Source: Irpex lacteus (lineage: Eukaryota > Basidiomycota > Agaricomycetes > Polyporales > Irpicaceae). From it: DNA of 64,000 bases. Position numbers and translations under genes: made by a program. Below are positions 1-12,659 of this stretch, in pieces. Positions within the stretch are counted from its first letter, which is position 1. Every line of letters starts with the position of its first letter. The notes beneath the pieces were generated by a model. The model ran no database searches. It was not told the origin of the DNA and was given only the letters and a program-made list of their open reading frames with translations. The stretch is taken from positions 620,001-684,000 of the forward strand of contig MQVO02000005.1 of assembly GCA_001986395.2 (NCBI GenBank), written 5' to 3'.

Positions 1-557
1 CCGGTGCTCGTAATTGATGACATTCTCCAAAACTGCATCATCACCTAAGAGTTTTATTGCCGGACTATGTTCACGGCTCCCCGGTATACGAGCACAATGG
101 CGTCGTGGACGCTCAAGTTACAGAATGATCTTACACAGGAAGTTGGTCCAACGTTTATCGGATCACTTGAGTACAAAGCCTGACATGGAGTTCATCCTGT
201 CAAGTCAGATTATAGAGAGCTTGTGAGTATACGTGCGCGTGTTCTGTGGCATAAACTGACAAACAAGCACGCAACAGCCTTTCCATGATGTAGCCGTTTG
301 GTCTGGGTCTCCGACCAGCAATACATGCCTGAATGATAGGAGAGGACAGCATACGCTGAAGTCTATCCGGGAGAACTTGGATATGGTCATGTCATTGTCT
401 CTACGCTCGTCCGAGACCGTAGGTGTACAGAAATGACGATGTTAGAGGTTGTGGTGATATAAAGAACTGAGTGAGCTGAGGAGTTGGAAGCAACACAACA
501 TACTTTAACTACAGTCTCCAACTGCATCCATCGTCAAAGTCGTTCTCACTATCTGCT
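1..557. other. Window edge and upstream region; weak partial ORF only
   Basis: A 70-codon plus-strand frame at 14-226 runs into a possible splice donor (gtgagt at about 224). A candidate acceptor near 290 leads quickly to a stop. It could be the last exons of a gene that starts left of the window, but no domain is recognisable and the coding signal is weak. The rest is the upstream region of the Zn2Cys6 gene that starts at 558. Confidence 0.2.
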
Positions 558-2710
558 ATGTCTGACGAAATTCCCCAGCATCTTCCTCGTGGACGAGCAT
601 GCGTGCCTTGCAGGTATGTTCGAGGTTTCTTTGCCCAACTCTTCTACCTTGCTTACTCATAATCCTCCGTCACAGGAAGCGAAAGATGGTATAGTAGTAA
701 ATCCAGTCCTTGAAAGGTTACTCATTAGCACTTCATCACAGAAATGCGACGGAAACCAGCCAATCTGTAACCAATGTCTTCGGTTCAACCGTGCCAATGA
801 GTGCGAGTTCAAAGAAGGGCCAGCACCGTCTACCACTCGAGTCCTGGAACAGCACATTGCTCGGCTCGAATCGAGAATCGCAGAGCTAGAGACAGATGAC
901 CCGAACGCTGTTCGCTTGCATGATCCATACAGTCAATCTCGTCCGGCAGCCAGCAGCACTCATCCGTCGCCTGCGATTCAGCCTGCACAAATCAACTGGT
1001 GGGATATGCCTGAGCCTCCTACTGCGATGCAGCAACTTCTGTATGCACTTTGATCTCATTCCTTAAATGATAGTGCTGACTGCAGGAATAACAGGGTTCA
1101 ATCCTTCCTCCGCCAAGCCTTCAAGATTGGATTTTTCTTCGATCCTCAAAGGTTCTTCAATGGCATGGCATCAACTACCGGTGCCCGTCCTCCCATTGTC
1201 ATTCGTAACGTCGTGTATCTGTGGGGTATCACGCTCTCTCATGATCCACAATATATTCAACACGAGTCCAAATATCTTGGTCGAGCTCTCCGAAGCTTAC
1301 AGGTCGCCCTCTCCGCGTGTTCGATTCCTCAACAACAAGGAGGACAAGAAGGCAATGCTCTGGATGTCCTACAGGCTTCTGTGCTTCTCGCAAACTACTT
1401 CTTCCATCATAATCGCCTACTCGAAGGCAAGTTCCACGCCAGCGCGGCAACCTCCCTCGCACACATGTGTAACCTACACAAGCTCCTTAGTCCTACCGGT
1501 GCAGGGGGAACCTCTGTTATCGAGTATCTCCCACGCCCTGTCGATGTGACGCAGGAGTGCGAGCGAATTCATGCGTGGTGGGCTGTCTACATATTGGACA
1601 AGACCTGGGTGGTAGCGTTGAGAGCGCCCTCCACGATAAATGAGGAACAGGAAAGGGGGTTGGTGGTTGATACACCGTGGCCCATTTCGAAGGATTTATA
1701 CCGTCAGGTAAGATTCAACGCGACCATATCCCCGATTTACCAAAACGTCTAACTGATTCTCCTTCATATGAACAGCACCCTTCGTCCTCAAGAGCTAACC
1801 ATGGATCTACTACTAAGCGTTTCCTCGCCGAAACCCTTAACGATAACTCCAATTCTGCCAATAGCGATCCTTCTTGCCTGGCTCTCCTGGCTAAGGCAGC
1901 AACGTTGTACGAGCGAGCGAATTACGTTGCCTCATACCTAGAGAAGAGTAAGCTTCTTTTGTGGTGAAATGCATGTGGAAGGACTAATGGACATTCACAG
2001 ATACACCAACCTACCCAGTGGCGATCAGTACCCTGGATGCGTCAATCGAACGCTTTAAACAAGGTTTACCTGCTATCGAGCGGTCCGCACAGCTGTCACC
2101 GGACACTGCGCATACACTGCTGCTCATCCACTGCTTGACACATTCCGCAACAATTCAGTTGCACTGGCCACTGACATCGCGCAGTTCGACGTCTATAAAC
2201 CGCTGCATGGTGGCTGCGACTACTATCGGGCGAGTTGTGCAGGCTTTGGACGTAAAGCAAATGGAGTTTATAAATCCGGTGATAGGCGTACGTACTCATA
2301 TTCCGACCAACGTCATGCATATGCTTGACTCAGCTGTGAATGACTGTATTGACCCATTTGTCCTTCAGGTCCTGGCTAGCACTGCAGGCGAGGTGCTCGC
2401 TCAGGGAGTCCGCTCCTTACGGAGCTCTCGCACAGCATCTGCTTCCTCTTCAAGTGTTTCCGGAGAGGAACGATTCATGCTAGCATTGAGCCAGCTGTCT
2501 AACTCCCTCAGTGGTGCTGCGGGTGCCCCATTCATAGGTAAGGATCGACGATTCTTCTTTTCTCTTCTTGTGCTCCGATGCTGAGGAATCAGCATCGCCT
2601 CACTGGTCCCGTATTGACTGGTGGAGATATCGGAACTTGGACTGACTCTTCTTGATTTTGATTAGAATATCAAAGTGGCAAGATTCGCGAAGTGCTGGCA
2701 ACGCTGTAGT
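558..2710 (+). CDS. Zn2Cys6 fungal transcription factor (paralogue 1)
   Basis: This is a nuclear binuclear zinc cluster activator or repressor. The start is the ATG at 558, followed by RGRACVPCRKRK split over a first exon, a tiny exon near 675-687 and a third exon from about 742. Together these give the spacing C-x2-C-x6-C-x6-C-x2-C-x8-C (CVPC..KC..ICNQC..EC). A leucine-containing coiled coil follows (VLEQHIARLESRIAELE), as expected for a dimerising Zn2Cys6 protein. A fungal-specific transcription factor middle region follows from about 1085, including a ...WAVYILDKTW... segment. The last exon is about 2666-2710 and ends IREVLATL-stop. The ligand and targets are unknown. The same layout recurs in the genes at 4090 and 15995, so the three are probably dispersed duplicates. 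Confidence 0.85.
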
Positions 2711-4089
2711 TGTGATACCGGAAGATATTTATGGCTCTGAGAATAACTTATTACAATGACTGGCCAATCCGTCCCCTAGAGATCTTTCAGCATCTTTTTA
2801 TTTGCTTCCTGGAAGCCTTCTGTTTTTGTACCCATAGAGTTAGAGTATTTATTTGCACAGCACCGATGTACCGATGATAGTAGGATTCGGATATAGACAA
2901 ATCATCCCCGACTAATTGTTGTAATCTGAACCTTCACTGCATTGTGCGTCTCGTACGGCCGGCGGAGTACGTTTTGTGCTAACAGCTGCGAGAGAGTACA
3001 GTTTGATCGGACATCGGGCAAAACCGGATAAGATGACGTCGTGGACGAGCAAAAGGCGTCAAAGCCATTGACTGCCTATTTCGGCAATATCTCCGGCCAT
3101 ATCAGGCATGCTTACAAATATCTGCTTTGTAATGGACGTGACTCTCGGATGATAGCAGTACTCTTCTTGATTGTCAACCACTCACATGCGCACACACATA
3201 TGGTTCGGCAGCACAGCTTTCATTATGTATCTCCCCACGAACTAGCAGGAAAGTGCCGCAGTTACGCAAATTTTCGTCTACAGGCTCCGCCGGGAATCGA
3301 GAAGACCTGGATAGCATTCAGTCCGCCGGGAACGCATCTTATTCAGCTTAACCCGACTGCTCACGCGTCGTGTACCCATGGGGCGCGTCGCGTACTTATG
3401 AGGTTTTGTCAGCTTCTCCAGATCCATGCTATGATTCCGGTGTTAAACTCGAGCGCCCTCGTCGGGCGACATCATAACCGACGTCGGCGTTCACCAGATA
3501 ATGCACGCAACCATGCCGGATGTACCAGTATGTCCTAATCTCGTACAGAAATATGGGTCGGATACTGTGGCGCTGAAACACAGTGTGTCAGGACCTCAGA
3601 TATAGCACCGAGAAAGCCTAGTCATGCTCACGACCAAGAATATGCAATGTGGGTCTCCGCTGGCACCATCAGCCATACAAACTCCTTTGCGCCCGTGAAC
3701 GGGCCGTAATGATTCTTTACCTGGCTTGCGGGCTTCATGGTAAGTATTGGAGTATTCCCAATCGGACCCTCTGGTGCGAAAACCCGTTTCGCCCGCTCGC
3801 TGTCAAGCTTCGTGGGGCGCTTTGTCACACTGGTTCAGAGAGTCGCAGGCAGAACCTGAAAATTTGTGCGTAGAGTTATGTTTCACTGCCACCCTCATGG
3901 CTTTCTGAATCATGTTGGACTCACCGTGCTATCTCACTTGCAGAAAATACACCCGTACCGACCCAATGAGTTCGGGATGGATACGCGCCCCTCGGCCATG
4001 AGCACACAACCCTTCGTGGTTCCTTGTATATATTCGGCACCTCGAATGACGTTCCCACCTCACACTTGTTCTACTCGATCTCTAATCCG
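2711..4089. other. Intergenic region between two Zn2Cys6 genes
   Basis: An open frame of 165 codons lies at 3041-3538 and smaller frames lie at 3649-4180. None shows a recognisable domain, a convincing intron structure or a coding-like composition. The right part is the likely promoter of the gene that starts at 4090. I see no RNA gene or repeat here. Confidence 0.4.
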
Positions 4090-6445
4090 ATGGCTCAATT
4101 TGTTGGCTCCTCACGTCAGCTTGAAAGAGGTAAAGCGTGTCTTCGATGCAGGTAAGCAACTGTTCGGCTTCGTACTGTAGGTGCTTTTGCTGACATACCT
4201 GTTGCAGGCGACGAAAGATGGTGGGTATTGCCGTTGTTGGGTTCGATCATGTCACTGACAGCTCCTTTCAGCGCTGCGACGGTCAACGACCCACATGCGA
4301 TCAATGTATGCGGTCTAACATCCTAGACTGTGAATACACGGACGAAGGTCTGACCGCGTCGCAGATCCTCGAGCAAAATATCACTGCCCTTGAAGCACGC
4401 ATTCGGCAGCTCGAGGGGGATCCTGGGTCAGTATTGCTACACGATCCGCAGACGATGGGGGGCACATCACAAACTCGTAGTGCCTCCCCAGAGCAATCTG
4501 CCACCCACACGGCACAAAGAAATAGAAGAATGTGAGTAACCCCACATGTTGAGCCTCACTACATGTGTGAGAAGGCTCTGTCTGGTGTCTCCCACATCTT
4601 TCTCCGCATTGCTGACGGTGTTTATCATTTACTTCCGTCTAGAATCCAAGCGTTCATCAACTACGCTCCTAACTTCGGGTTTTTCCTACACCTTCCTCGG
4701 TTTCTAGAGCAACTGAAAGCGTCTATCCCGCATACGGCCCAGTCCCCCATGCCTGAGTCTCTTGTCTATGCCGTTTACCTAGTCGGCATGCTGCTTGCTA
4801 CCAGTAGAAGTGGCAGCGACGGCGACGGGTCTAACAGGGATTTACCACAGGTTTTGGAACGAGTGCAACAGGCCCTGTCCGCCAGTATAGACTCCTCCAA
4901 GACTCTGTACGTCCTCCAGGCAGAGGTACTGCTTACGGCCTACATGTTCCACACGAATAAACGCACCGCGGGCCACTACCACGCCGCTGCAGCGATGTCT
5001 ATTGCCGTCGGGTCCAAGCTGCACAAGATTCGGAGTGCAGAGTGGGCCGATGTTGGGGCCGCCGTGGTACCGGACTCAGAGGTCCAATTGTTCCCACCTG
5101 TGGACGATGTAGAAGAAGGAGAGAGGGTCAGAGCGTTCTGGACAATTTTCTCGCTGGACCGGTGTTTATCAGTCACGTTCCATTCGCCATCATTACTTAC
5201 ACAGCATGGGACCGCTGCTACGCGTGTCGATGCGCCGTGGCCATTGGAGATGAGCGAGTATGAGCAGGTGAGTAGTCTGATCTGGGTCTTTGCATGCCTT
5301 GGCTCCGTTTATATGCACCCACCTCCCGGCGGTTTTATCCCGTTTGGTATCCTTCTTCCGCCGTCACAACCGGTCGTTCTTTTGACACTTTTTCATGGAC
5401 CCAAATAGCCATCTGCGCTGCTGACGTGTGCCTTCGCTTAACCATGATTACTGACTTCAATATCATCTAGCATTTGCTGATGCCTCAGGGCAATACAAGC
5501 GCAAGAACTGTTGAACAATTTCTCGACGGTCTCACCACGGAGTCGGTCAATCAAAGTTTGCTTGCCCTTCGCGCGAAAGCCGCTATTCTACTCGAGAGGA
5601 GTTCGCAGCTAGCTGAAAGATGGAATCCCAGTAAGTAAACTATCGGTGAATCTAGCTTTTCAACCACGCTAACTACCCTTGGCCTTGCCGAACATGTAGA
5701 CGACCTGAACTTCCAGGCACAATTTGTCTCGCTTGACACTCGAATCGAGCAACTTAAAGCAGTTCTTCCAGCGTTGGACGACATCAGCGCTGATAGGACA
5801 CGGTCGCAGCAGCTCCGAGAGTTGCTCGTGATCTACACATTAAATTACACGGCGAAATTGCAACTCCACGCACGTTTGGAACCGACGTGGGACGTCGACA
5901 GGAGCAAGGCTCTTAACGCTGCGGTCTCGGCTGCGCGATTATTGCAAACCATCAACGTCGGTCATCTGAAGTTTGTTGACCCGCTCATGGGGGTAAGTGT
6001 CACTTGTCTAGTCGTCGTTCTTTCAATTCCTTTGCACCGCTACTTCTCAATGTTCCCCGCTCCCTTTCTCCTTCCTCACCATATATAGCATGCATCGTCG
6101 CACTGTTGCTGATGACGGCTTGTTAATAGATGCTATGGGCCCTTATCGGTCGGACGCTATCAGACGCCCTCGTCAAACTGAAGCAGCATGTCAGGTGCAA
6201 TATGCTGCCCTCTGTGACCGTCTCACCTCAAGAGATAATGGTTACAACTTCCCTTACCAGCGTCCTGGATGCCATGGACGCTTTACGCGAGAATTGTGCA
6301 TTTATTGGTATGTCCCAGAGACTCCTCCGTTATCACTCGTATAGGATGATGTACTAACATGGATTATACTATGCATATAGCGGAAGAGGCTGACAAGCTG
6401 CAAGCTCTGGTTGCACAGAACCAAGAAAGTACAACAAGCGCGTAG
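4090..6445 (+). CDS. Zn2Cys6 fungal transcription factor (paralogue 2)
   Basis: The first exon starts with the ATG at 4090 and encodes ...RQLERGKACLRC. It is spliced at about 4152 to a short exon giving RRRKM, and then after the intron at about 4219-4272 to RCDGQRPTCDQC. The cluster spacing is C-x2-C-x6-C-x6-C-x2-C-x7-C, and a coiled coil follows (ILEQNITALEARIRQLE). The middle homology region spans about 4640-5270, with ...VRAFWTIFSLDRC.... Further exons run to a final exon of about 6381-6445 ending in ...ESTTSA-stop. It shares exon positions and architecture with the genes at 558 and 15995. Binding specificity and ligand are unknown. Confidence 0.82.
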
Positions 6446-7029
6446 AATTCGTTTGGAATAGGACAAATTACCGGAGCATTACTCAGTCAGCCGTGAAGTT
6501 TACTCAGCGGAGCATCAACTATAGAATACATTACTTCATCCCCCGCTGACCAATAATGTGGTCGTTTGTGTTACGAATGAATGATAAATTTCACATGTAA
6601 TACCGAGTACTCAGCCCATTCATCGTATTACTTCAGTCCGAACAGTCTCAGGCATCACGTAGAATATTAACGATTATATAGAATCATGCCAGAACTAGCA
6701 ACGGGACATACTCCATGAATTGAAATAACACGGCATCATCCGCACATCAAAGAGCTTTGTACTGTCGCGCAACATCTCTCAGTCAGAATCTCGACTTGGC
6801 AAGCTCGGTGTGAAGCATTAGGAAAGTATAGTAATACACAAACAGAAGCGTATCAGGACTAGCCTACGGGAGGACTCGCTACGCAACAAAATTGTCCGAC
6901 ACAGTCAACACTGCGACTATTCTACGACGGGTATACTTACAGGGCTCTTACGGGAGCAAGAGGGCGGCGGGGAGATATCCAAAACGAGGACGACACATCC
7001 AGCATGCACAAAAAATCACGTCCACAATT
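6446..7029. other. Intergenic region between convergent genes
   Basis: This is the shared 3' flank of the Zn2Cys6 gene on the plus strand and the RING gene on the minus strand. I see no supported gene, RNA or repeat. Confidence 0.5.
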
Positions 7030-8484
7030 CTACTTTGGAGGAGAAGGTGCTAATCCGAGACTGGCTCGGAACCGCACAAAGTCGGTGGGCGTCATACTCT
7101 GCCAATGGGACACGAGAAAGTTCATTTTGTCTCTGCCGATTCTACGAAAGTCATCAATACATGCGCGGAAAATAGGTATAAACGAGAAAAGCACTAACTT
7201 GCTCCTGCTCTCCCATTCCGTCCGGCCTGCACCTCCCACTTTCCAATCCAAGGCCTCTTCACCGCCGTCTAGAAATACCAAATCCGGAGGGTCTTGAACA
7301 GCGGACTTCGCCTTTCCCTTTCCCTTGCCCTTCCCAGGGCTGGTACGGACAGGCGATTTACCATGGCCGTGACCATGAGGCTGCACAATCTTCGAAAGCG
7401 TGTTGACGAGAGAAGTGATAACGTCGTCGATCAAGCGAGAGGGTGTGAACGGACAGGAGGTGGATGGTCGAGGAACTCGAGGAAAAACTAGCGGAAGGGG
7501 CGAGCAGCAGAAAGGACATTCCATGTCGTCGCGCCATTGGCCTGTTTCGGAGTTGAGGTACGTGAAGTACCATTTGAGGAGGCAGATGGAGCAGAATGTG
7601 TGACCGCAGCGGGGAGGTGTGAGGGCGTAGGGGCAAGCACTGGAAGAAATTAGCTGAAGATAGATAAAATAAGTACTATTCCCTTACAGAACTTCAAAGC
7701 AGCTATAGAAGGTGGGCAGTTTGACGATAATCAGCCCTGACATTTATGGTGATGAACCTACGTGAGCGCTTACAGAGAGCATGAATGGACATCTTCCAAT
7801 GTCTTCATGATTTCCGCCGCACGCTGCCCTTGCGTGATGGCGAACACACTGTTGGACTCCTCCTCCTTCCTTGCTATGGTTGTACGTAGTTCGGCAACGG
7901 TTGCGTCTTTCGCCTTCAGTTCCGCGCGCAGAGCAGCCAATTCTTCAATAGTAGCTTGACTTTGCTCTTTATCATCTCGGCTATCGTGTATCACCGTATT
8001 GAGCGTGTCGACAATAACATGAGTCGGCGTTGTTTCCAGTACCGAGGTGTGTTTCGATGGTACATGTCTTGGGCCTAGTAGAGAGGGGTTCCGTCGCTGA
8101 TTCTCGGGCTGAGAAGGTCGTAGGCGTGCGAATCGGGGTAGAGAGTCCAATGACTCTTCGCTGGACTCGTATTTCAGTGGTGAAGGTATGTTCGAGGTTC
8201 GATCGACTTTTGACTGCGAAGCTGATGGTGCTGCAGAGCGCACCGCGCGACTACGACTGGTCTTTGTACGAGCTCGCTGTGCCAGTGTAGTCTTTGCTTT
8301 CTCTGATGCCTGGGCCTTCTCTGTCGCCTTGCGCTGCCTTTTGCGAGCTGTCGAGTGAGGTTGGATATGTGTGAATAAAATAAAGTATACAGGGCGTACG
8401 TCGTGCAAGGTCTTCGTCGGCTGTTTCCATCTCAGGTCTCTTCTTCCGGGTGCGTAAAGTCATACTTGTACCACTTGTTGACAT
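7030..8484 (-). CDS. RING-finger protein with coiled coil (putative E3 ubiquitin ligase)
   Basis: The start is the minus-strand ATG at 8484 (MSTSGTSMTLRTRKKRP), followed by an intron and a basic, Ser-rich exon. A coiled-coil stretch follows (EELAALRAELKAKDATVAEL). The exon at about 7030-7640 encodes a RING core, with CGHTFCSICLLKW at about 7570-7610 and the last pair as ECPFC. The first Cys pair is formed with residues before CPYALTPPRCGH, near a splice junction I could not fix exactly. After the RING come a Pro- and Lys/Gly-rich segment (GKGKGKGKAKSA) and a conserved-looking C-terminal tail ending at 7030. RING proteins usually transfer ubiquitin from an E2; the substrate here is unknown. 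The ligase role is inferred from the fold only. Confidence 0.72.
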
Positions 8485-8815
8485 GTTTGAAGCAGAGTAA
8501 CAAATACGAGTAGTAGCAGTAGCACTTCGCAAGATAGAGACGATACAGATGGTGGTAGAGATGAAAGGACTTGAACGAGTGGCGGGTTTTATGACCCCTC
8601 ATTTCAGGCCGCCGCCATCACAGCGCGCATTACGCGCGATCACGTGCACCTCATCAGTGCTGTAATTATCTCACAGGCCTTTGCGTTTTTGTTCAGCTGA
8701 ACGTCAATGAACGTGTCATGAAACGGGTATCACAATATTATCACATTTATATGTATAGATACGGAGGTGAGACAAGTTTCTGCGAGCCCACCATCTAAAT
8801 AGCGCCGATACTAAT

Positions 8816-11167
8816 TCAGCTCACGACCATCCGCGCTTTATGCATACGCTTCGCAGCAGTGGTGTTGCGGTAAGGATCACAGACGTGTGGATCGTTGAGT
8901 TTGGAGGGATCCTGCGTGAGATAACCTCGCTTGAGGCCGTCCAAGTACGACCTGACTGCGCGTCAGCAAGACCATCGACATACGACTAAACGCACTTACC
9001 ACTGTCGAGAGAGATCTCCAGCTTGCTCAGAAATCTCAGTTTTGAAGTTCCAGAACTGTTAAGGTTGGTTTAATTGGGTGAAATATTATAACGATGTCAG
9101 CACTCACGATCCATCCCCTGCCCTGACTATACGCGAGCTTCTGCGCGTCAGCCCATTTCAACAAGAATTCGTCCGTAGCTTGGAATTGAGTGGGAAGACC
9201 CCACTCGCCGAACCACAAAGGCGTATTTCCAACAGCCGCATCAGATTGTACGCGATCCAAGTCTGCATCATACGATAAATATTTGTCATCTAAGAAAGCG
9301 ATGAACACACGTACTGCAGATACTGGTGAGGTATGCCTCTTCGGTGGGATCAGCAACACCCTGTGATCATTGTCAGCGATGGAATACCTAGGAGTGACTC
9401 TGATAGTACGTACACCAAAGCTGTAGTAGAGATGATTATCGTATCCCTGTGGCCCAATTGCGGCGTCGGCCGGGTTGGCCGGGTTATTATGCTGCCAGTT
9501 CACATCCATGAAGCTAAACATACAGTAGAATCATCAGTATCGGACCACCATACCGACAGCACGTGAAGCTTACTTCGCAACGAGGGGTGCGCGTTGACTA
9601 TGCACAGGAGCCGAAGGTAGTTGGAAGTTAAATATCGCAGGAATAGCGAGTTCAAATCCAATGCCCGCGAGGATGGGAACAGCATCTTTGAGCACAGACT
9701 TAATCTCACTGGTAAAGATGCCGCTGCCTGACGAGGACGCCGCTGTGTTCAACACGTCTGTGAAGTTCGTGTCTGTGGGCTTGAAGTTCAGGCTTTCACC
9801 CGGTACTGGGATCCCGAGGAGAAGTTCCACAGCGCGGATGGTCTTCACAAAGTTCTTCTGGACTATGCGAGGTGTCAGTCGCAGTATATTTCGAGGAACA
9901 AAGGATCTCACAGTCGCCATACCCAGGAGTCTGGGTTGCATCCATGATCGGTTCTGTGTAGCTTGTCAGGGTCGGCTCAATGTCAGAAATATTTACTGAC
10001 CATTGACGGCCTCAATAGCAAAAACGGAGCCAAAGTTGGGATCAAGATGAGAGATTGTAGTCATAACCGCTGTCCAGACCAAGGCACGGTGGTAGTTGTA
10101 ATCGGTCTGCAATGTTCTTCCATTAGTCATGCGAGAATCACGGTCAATAGAGAGGACCAAAGCAACTGGAACGCACGTAGAACTCGACGTCTTGTGTGCA
10201 TCTTGAAAATCATGGAAGATGCCAGCGTCAGAGCGGGAAGCCTTTCAATGAAATTTGAGTTCACTGACCTTCCGGTAAATTGCTGGCCCGCTGTTTGAAC
10301 GCCAGGGAGAGCGTGGTGATCGAGAATGGCCTGTATCCCAGCCGCCTTGAGCCAGCTGAGGCCTCGTTGCTAACAGCAGATGTGTCAGCTCAACACATGG
10401 AAGACGACTGTGTGAATAGATGACTCACGAGATACTTTAGGCCACCTCGAGGGTAAAACTCCGTCTTCCTGTCGACCAAGGCTTCGACAATCCAATAGCC
10501 AAGCTGAGTGATCACGAGGGCGTCAGTATTCAATACGTGCAGATCATGTCCACGGTACTGATAGACGACTGCAAATGACATACCGGAATGCGAACGGTGT
10601 TAATCCCAGCGGCTTTCAGCTGTGACACGTTATCCTCGGTGAACCAAGTAGACCTGATCAAGTGCGTCAGTCAGAGCTGATCGTGGATGAGTCATGAGAT
10701 GCACTACCGACCAATGCTTCGCAAAAGCTGAATCGACAGTTTTAGGGTACGCTTGAGCGTAAGCGCTTCATGGCAGCATATTAGATACTGAATAAGGACA
10801 GTGAAGACCAAAAGATGGTGCTTACAATTCGCTTGCAATGCATTGGGAACAGTCATCGCATGTCTGGCCACCCATCGCAGCCCACTCTGTGGATTATGGA
10901 CATTTGAGCGCTGCGGGCGATACGATGACGGTGATTATGTGGGTCTTACCTGCAGGTAACATCCAGGCTTCCAGAACCAACCTACGGACATTATGTTAGC
11001 GCGTACTAAGGCTTAACAAGAGGCAAAAGGTTCGTATAGAGCAATACATACCATGAGCCAAGATTCACGCCGTAGATTTTGTCGGGACCACTCGCCGCGC
11101 TCGCAAGGATGGGGGCAGCACATCGAAGGAGCAAGGCGAGCAGTGTGGTGGTGGTGAACGCCTTCAT
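8816..11167 (-). CDS. Secreted exo-beta-1,3-glucanase, glycoside hydrolase family 5
   Basis: The minus-strand ATG at 11167 opens a signal peptide (MKAFTTTTLLALLLRCA..). The mature protein begins near KIYGVNLGSW, the usual N-terminus of fungal GH5 exo-1,3-beta-glucanases. More than ten short introns interrupt the gene. The acid/base Glu is in the VN|EP motif split by an intron near 9990-10008, and the nucleophile Glu is in FGEWGLPTQ near 9210. INTVRIPLGYWIVE lies near 10490-10610. The coding region ends at 8816 with ...HKARMVVS. The enzyme would release glucose from beta-1,3-glucan in the cell wall or medium. It could instead be a paralogue with a different beta-glucan preference, which cannot be told from sequence alone. 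Confidence 0.85.
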
Positions 11168-11221
11168 CTTGCAGGGAGGGCTGAGGCTCTGAAGTCCCAA
11201 GGTGAGGTGAGGTGAGCCAGC

Positions 11222-11229
11222 ATTTATAC
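11222..11229 (-). promoter_or_regulatory. TATA box of the glucanase gene
   Basis: TATAAATG on the minus strand, about 55 nt upstream of the glucanase ATG. This is a typical position for a fungal TATA element with a short leader. Confidence 0.5.
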
Positions 11230-12659
11230 TGTGTAGTGCCATGCATCGGAAATCTCGCTAATAAGCAGATGGACTACTTTTTTGAGTGATGCGCACTAGT
11301 AACGTGTACTCCCCGAATTGCCTCCGCGCATTTGTATCGCGACTAGCATTAAAAACGTCGTGAAACGTTCTGATGCGCGGCGCTATGAAGCCCCATGACG
11401 GTTGCAACGTACTGCAGAAGAGCTCGGCGTATAAGGGGAATCGAGGTCTCTCTGACTACTCGAAGCTGCAACACGCGGATGCTGCTCAGGTGCTTGGACC
11501 TTCGAAGGAATCTTTTCAAACCGCCGCTGAAAGAAGAAGTCGGCGAGAGCAAAGAATACGGCTGAGCAGACGGTACACTGTGACACGTGGATACCAGGCG
11601 CTTGGCGCGCTAGGTTCGTCCTGACGAGCCTGAGAGGCGGAGAGATAGCGGACGGTGAGCTGGCCAGTCACGATGCTAGAAGAGAATAGGGCCACCCACA
11701 TGCAATGAGAGTCTCAGATTATTGCCCCTCGTCTCGACCAGTCTATATGTCGAAAGGGAGGGTCACAAGAGCACAACGAAGTCCGGCATCGCGACGGTGG
11801 TGCCTGAGGCCTGGAAAACTGAGACGATCAAAGTATGCTCAGGATCATGCTGTGAAGATTGGGACGTCTGCCTGGCCTGTACATCGTTAGGAAGTGGTGG
11901 TACTTAGACAAAGTTGTCGAAGCATCTGTTATTTCGGTCTGTTCGGAAGGTCCAGATGTTCGTGTTCGGCAGCCGAAATAGCTGTCGATATACTAAACAG
12001 TGCTGGAGTAACAGTACGGATAAGTAACAAAGATAGCATGGACGAAAAGAATTCATGCCAGCAATAACATCTGCGCTTGTCTGGAGACGGGCCCTGTTGG
12101 TCATCCTTGCATGAGACGTATGCATCGTTTGTGACGGCCACTGAGAGAAGAATACATGACTCCAAATGAATCAAGCCGGTGGTGCGATGTTTTACAATGG
12201 CAAGTTGCAGGTCTGGACACATAAAATTGAGCTCTTCGGAAGATGACCGAAAACGAAGACTTGCTATCTATTGAAGCTCCCGCAAAGGACCACTATATGC
12301 ACCAGCTTCAATAGATTGCGAGGCTCTTGCTCAATCATTGAAGTATTGTACTCAAGTTACAAAACGTCGATGCGTTGCAAAGTAAGTGTATCCAGTTGTG
12401 ATAGGTGGTGGTGGTGGTACTGGGACAAGCCTCAGTTGAACGCAGTGAGTTGCTGTATACACCGGGTAATTCGGGGTTAGGGTTTGTTGATATCCCTCAC
12501 ATCTGATTGGAGCGTGCATAGGGCGCATCACCGACGCATGTCACACGTGACGGTGACATTACCAGCCCGTGATTCCAGCTTGTCCGACTGAGTCCGTCGC
12601 CCGACCTGCTTCCGCAACTCTTCTACTCGTCGTCGTCCACAACCACCACCACCTCAACC
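11230..12659. other. Intergenic region with a telobox-like motif
   Basis: This is the divergent promoter region between the glucanase gene (minus) and the succinate dehydrogenase anchor gene (plus). Short open frames at 11349-12222 overlap on both strands without domains. GGGGTTAGGGTTTG at 12474-12487 matches the fungal telomere unit and the telobox core. A CT-rich stretch lies just before the ATG at 12660. Confidence 0.45.

Noticed and set aside
3041..3538. 165-codon open frame as a gene
   Set aside because: There is no domain, the composition is irregular, and no splice sites link it to neighbours.
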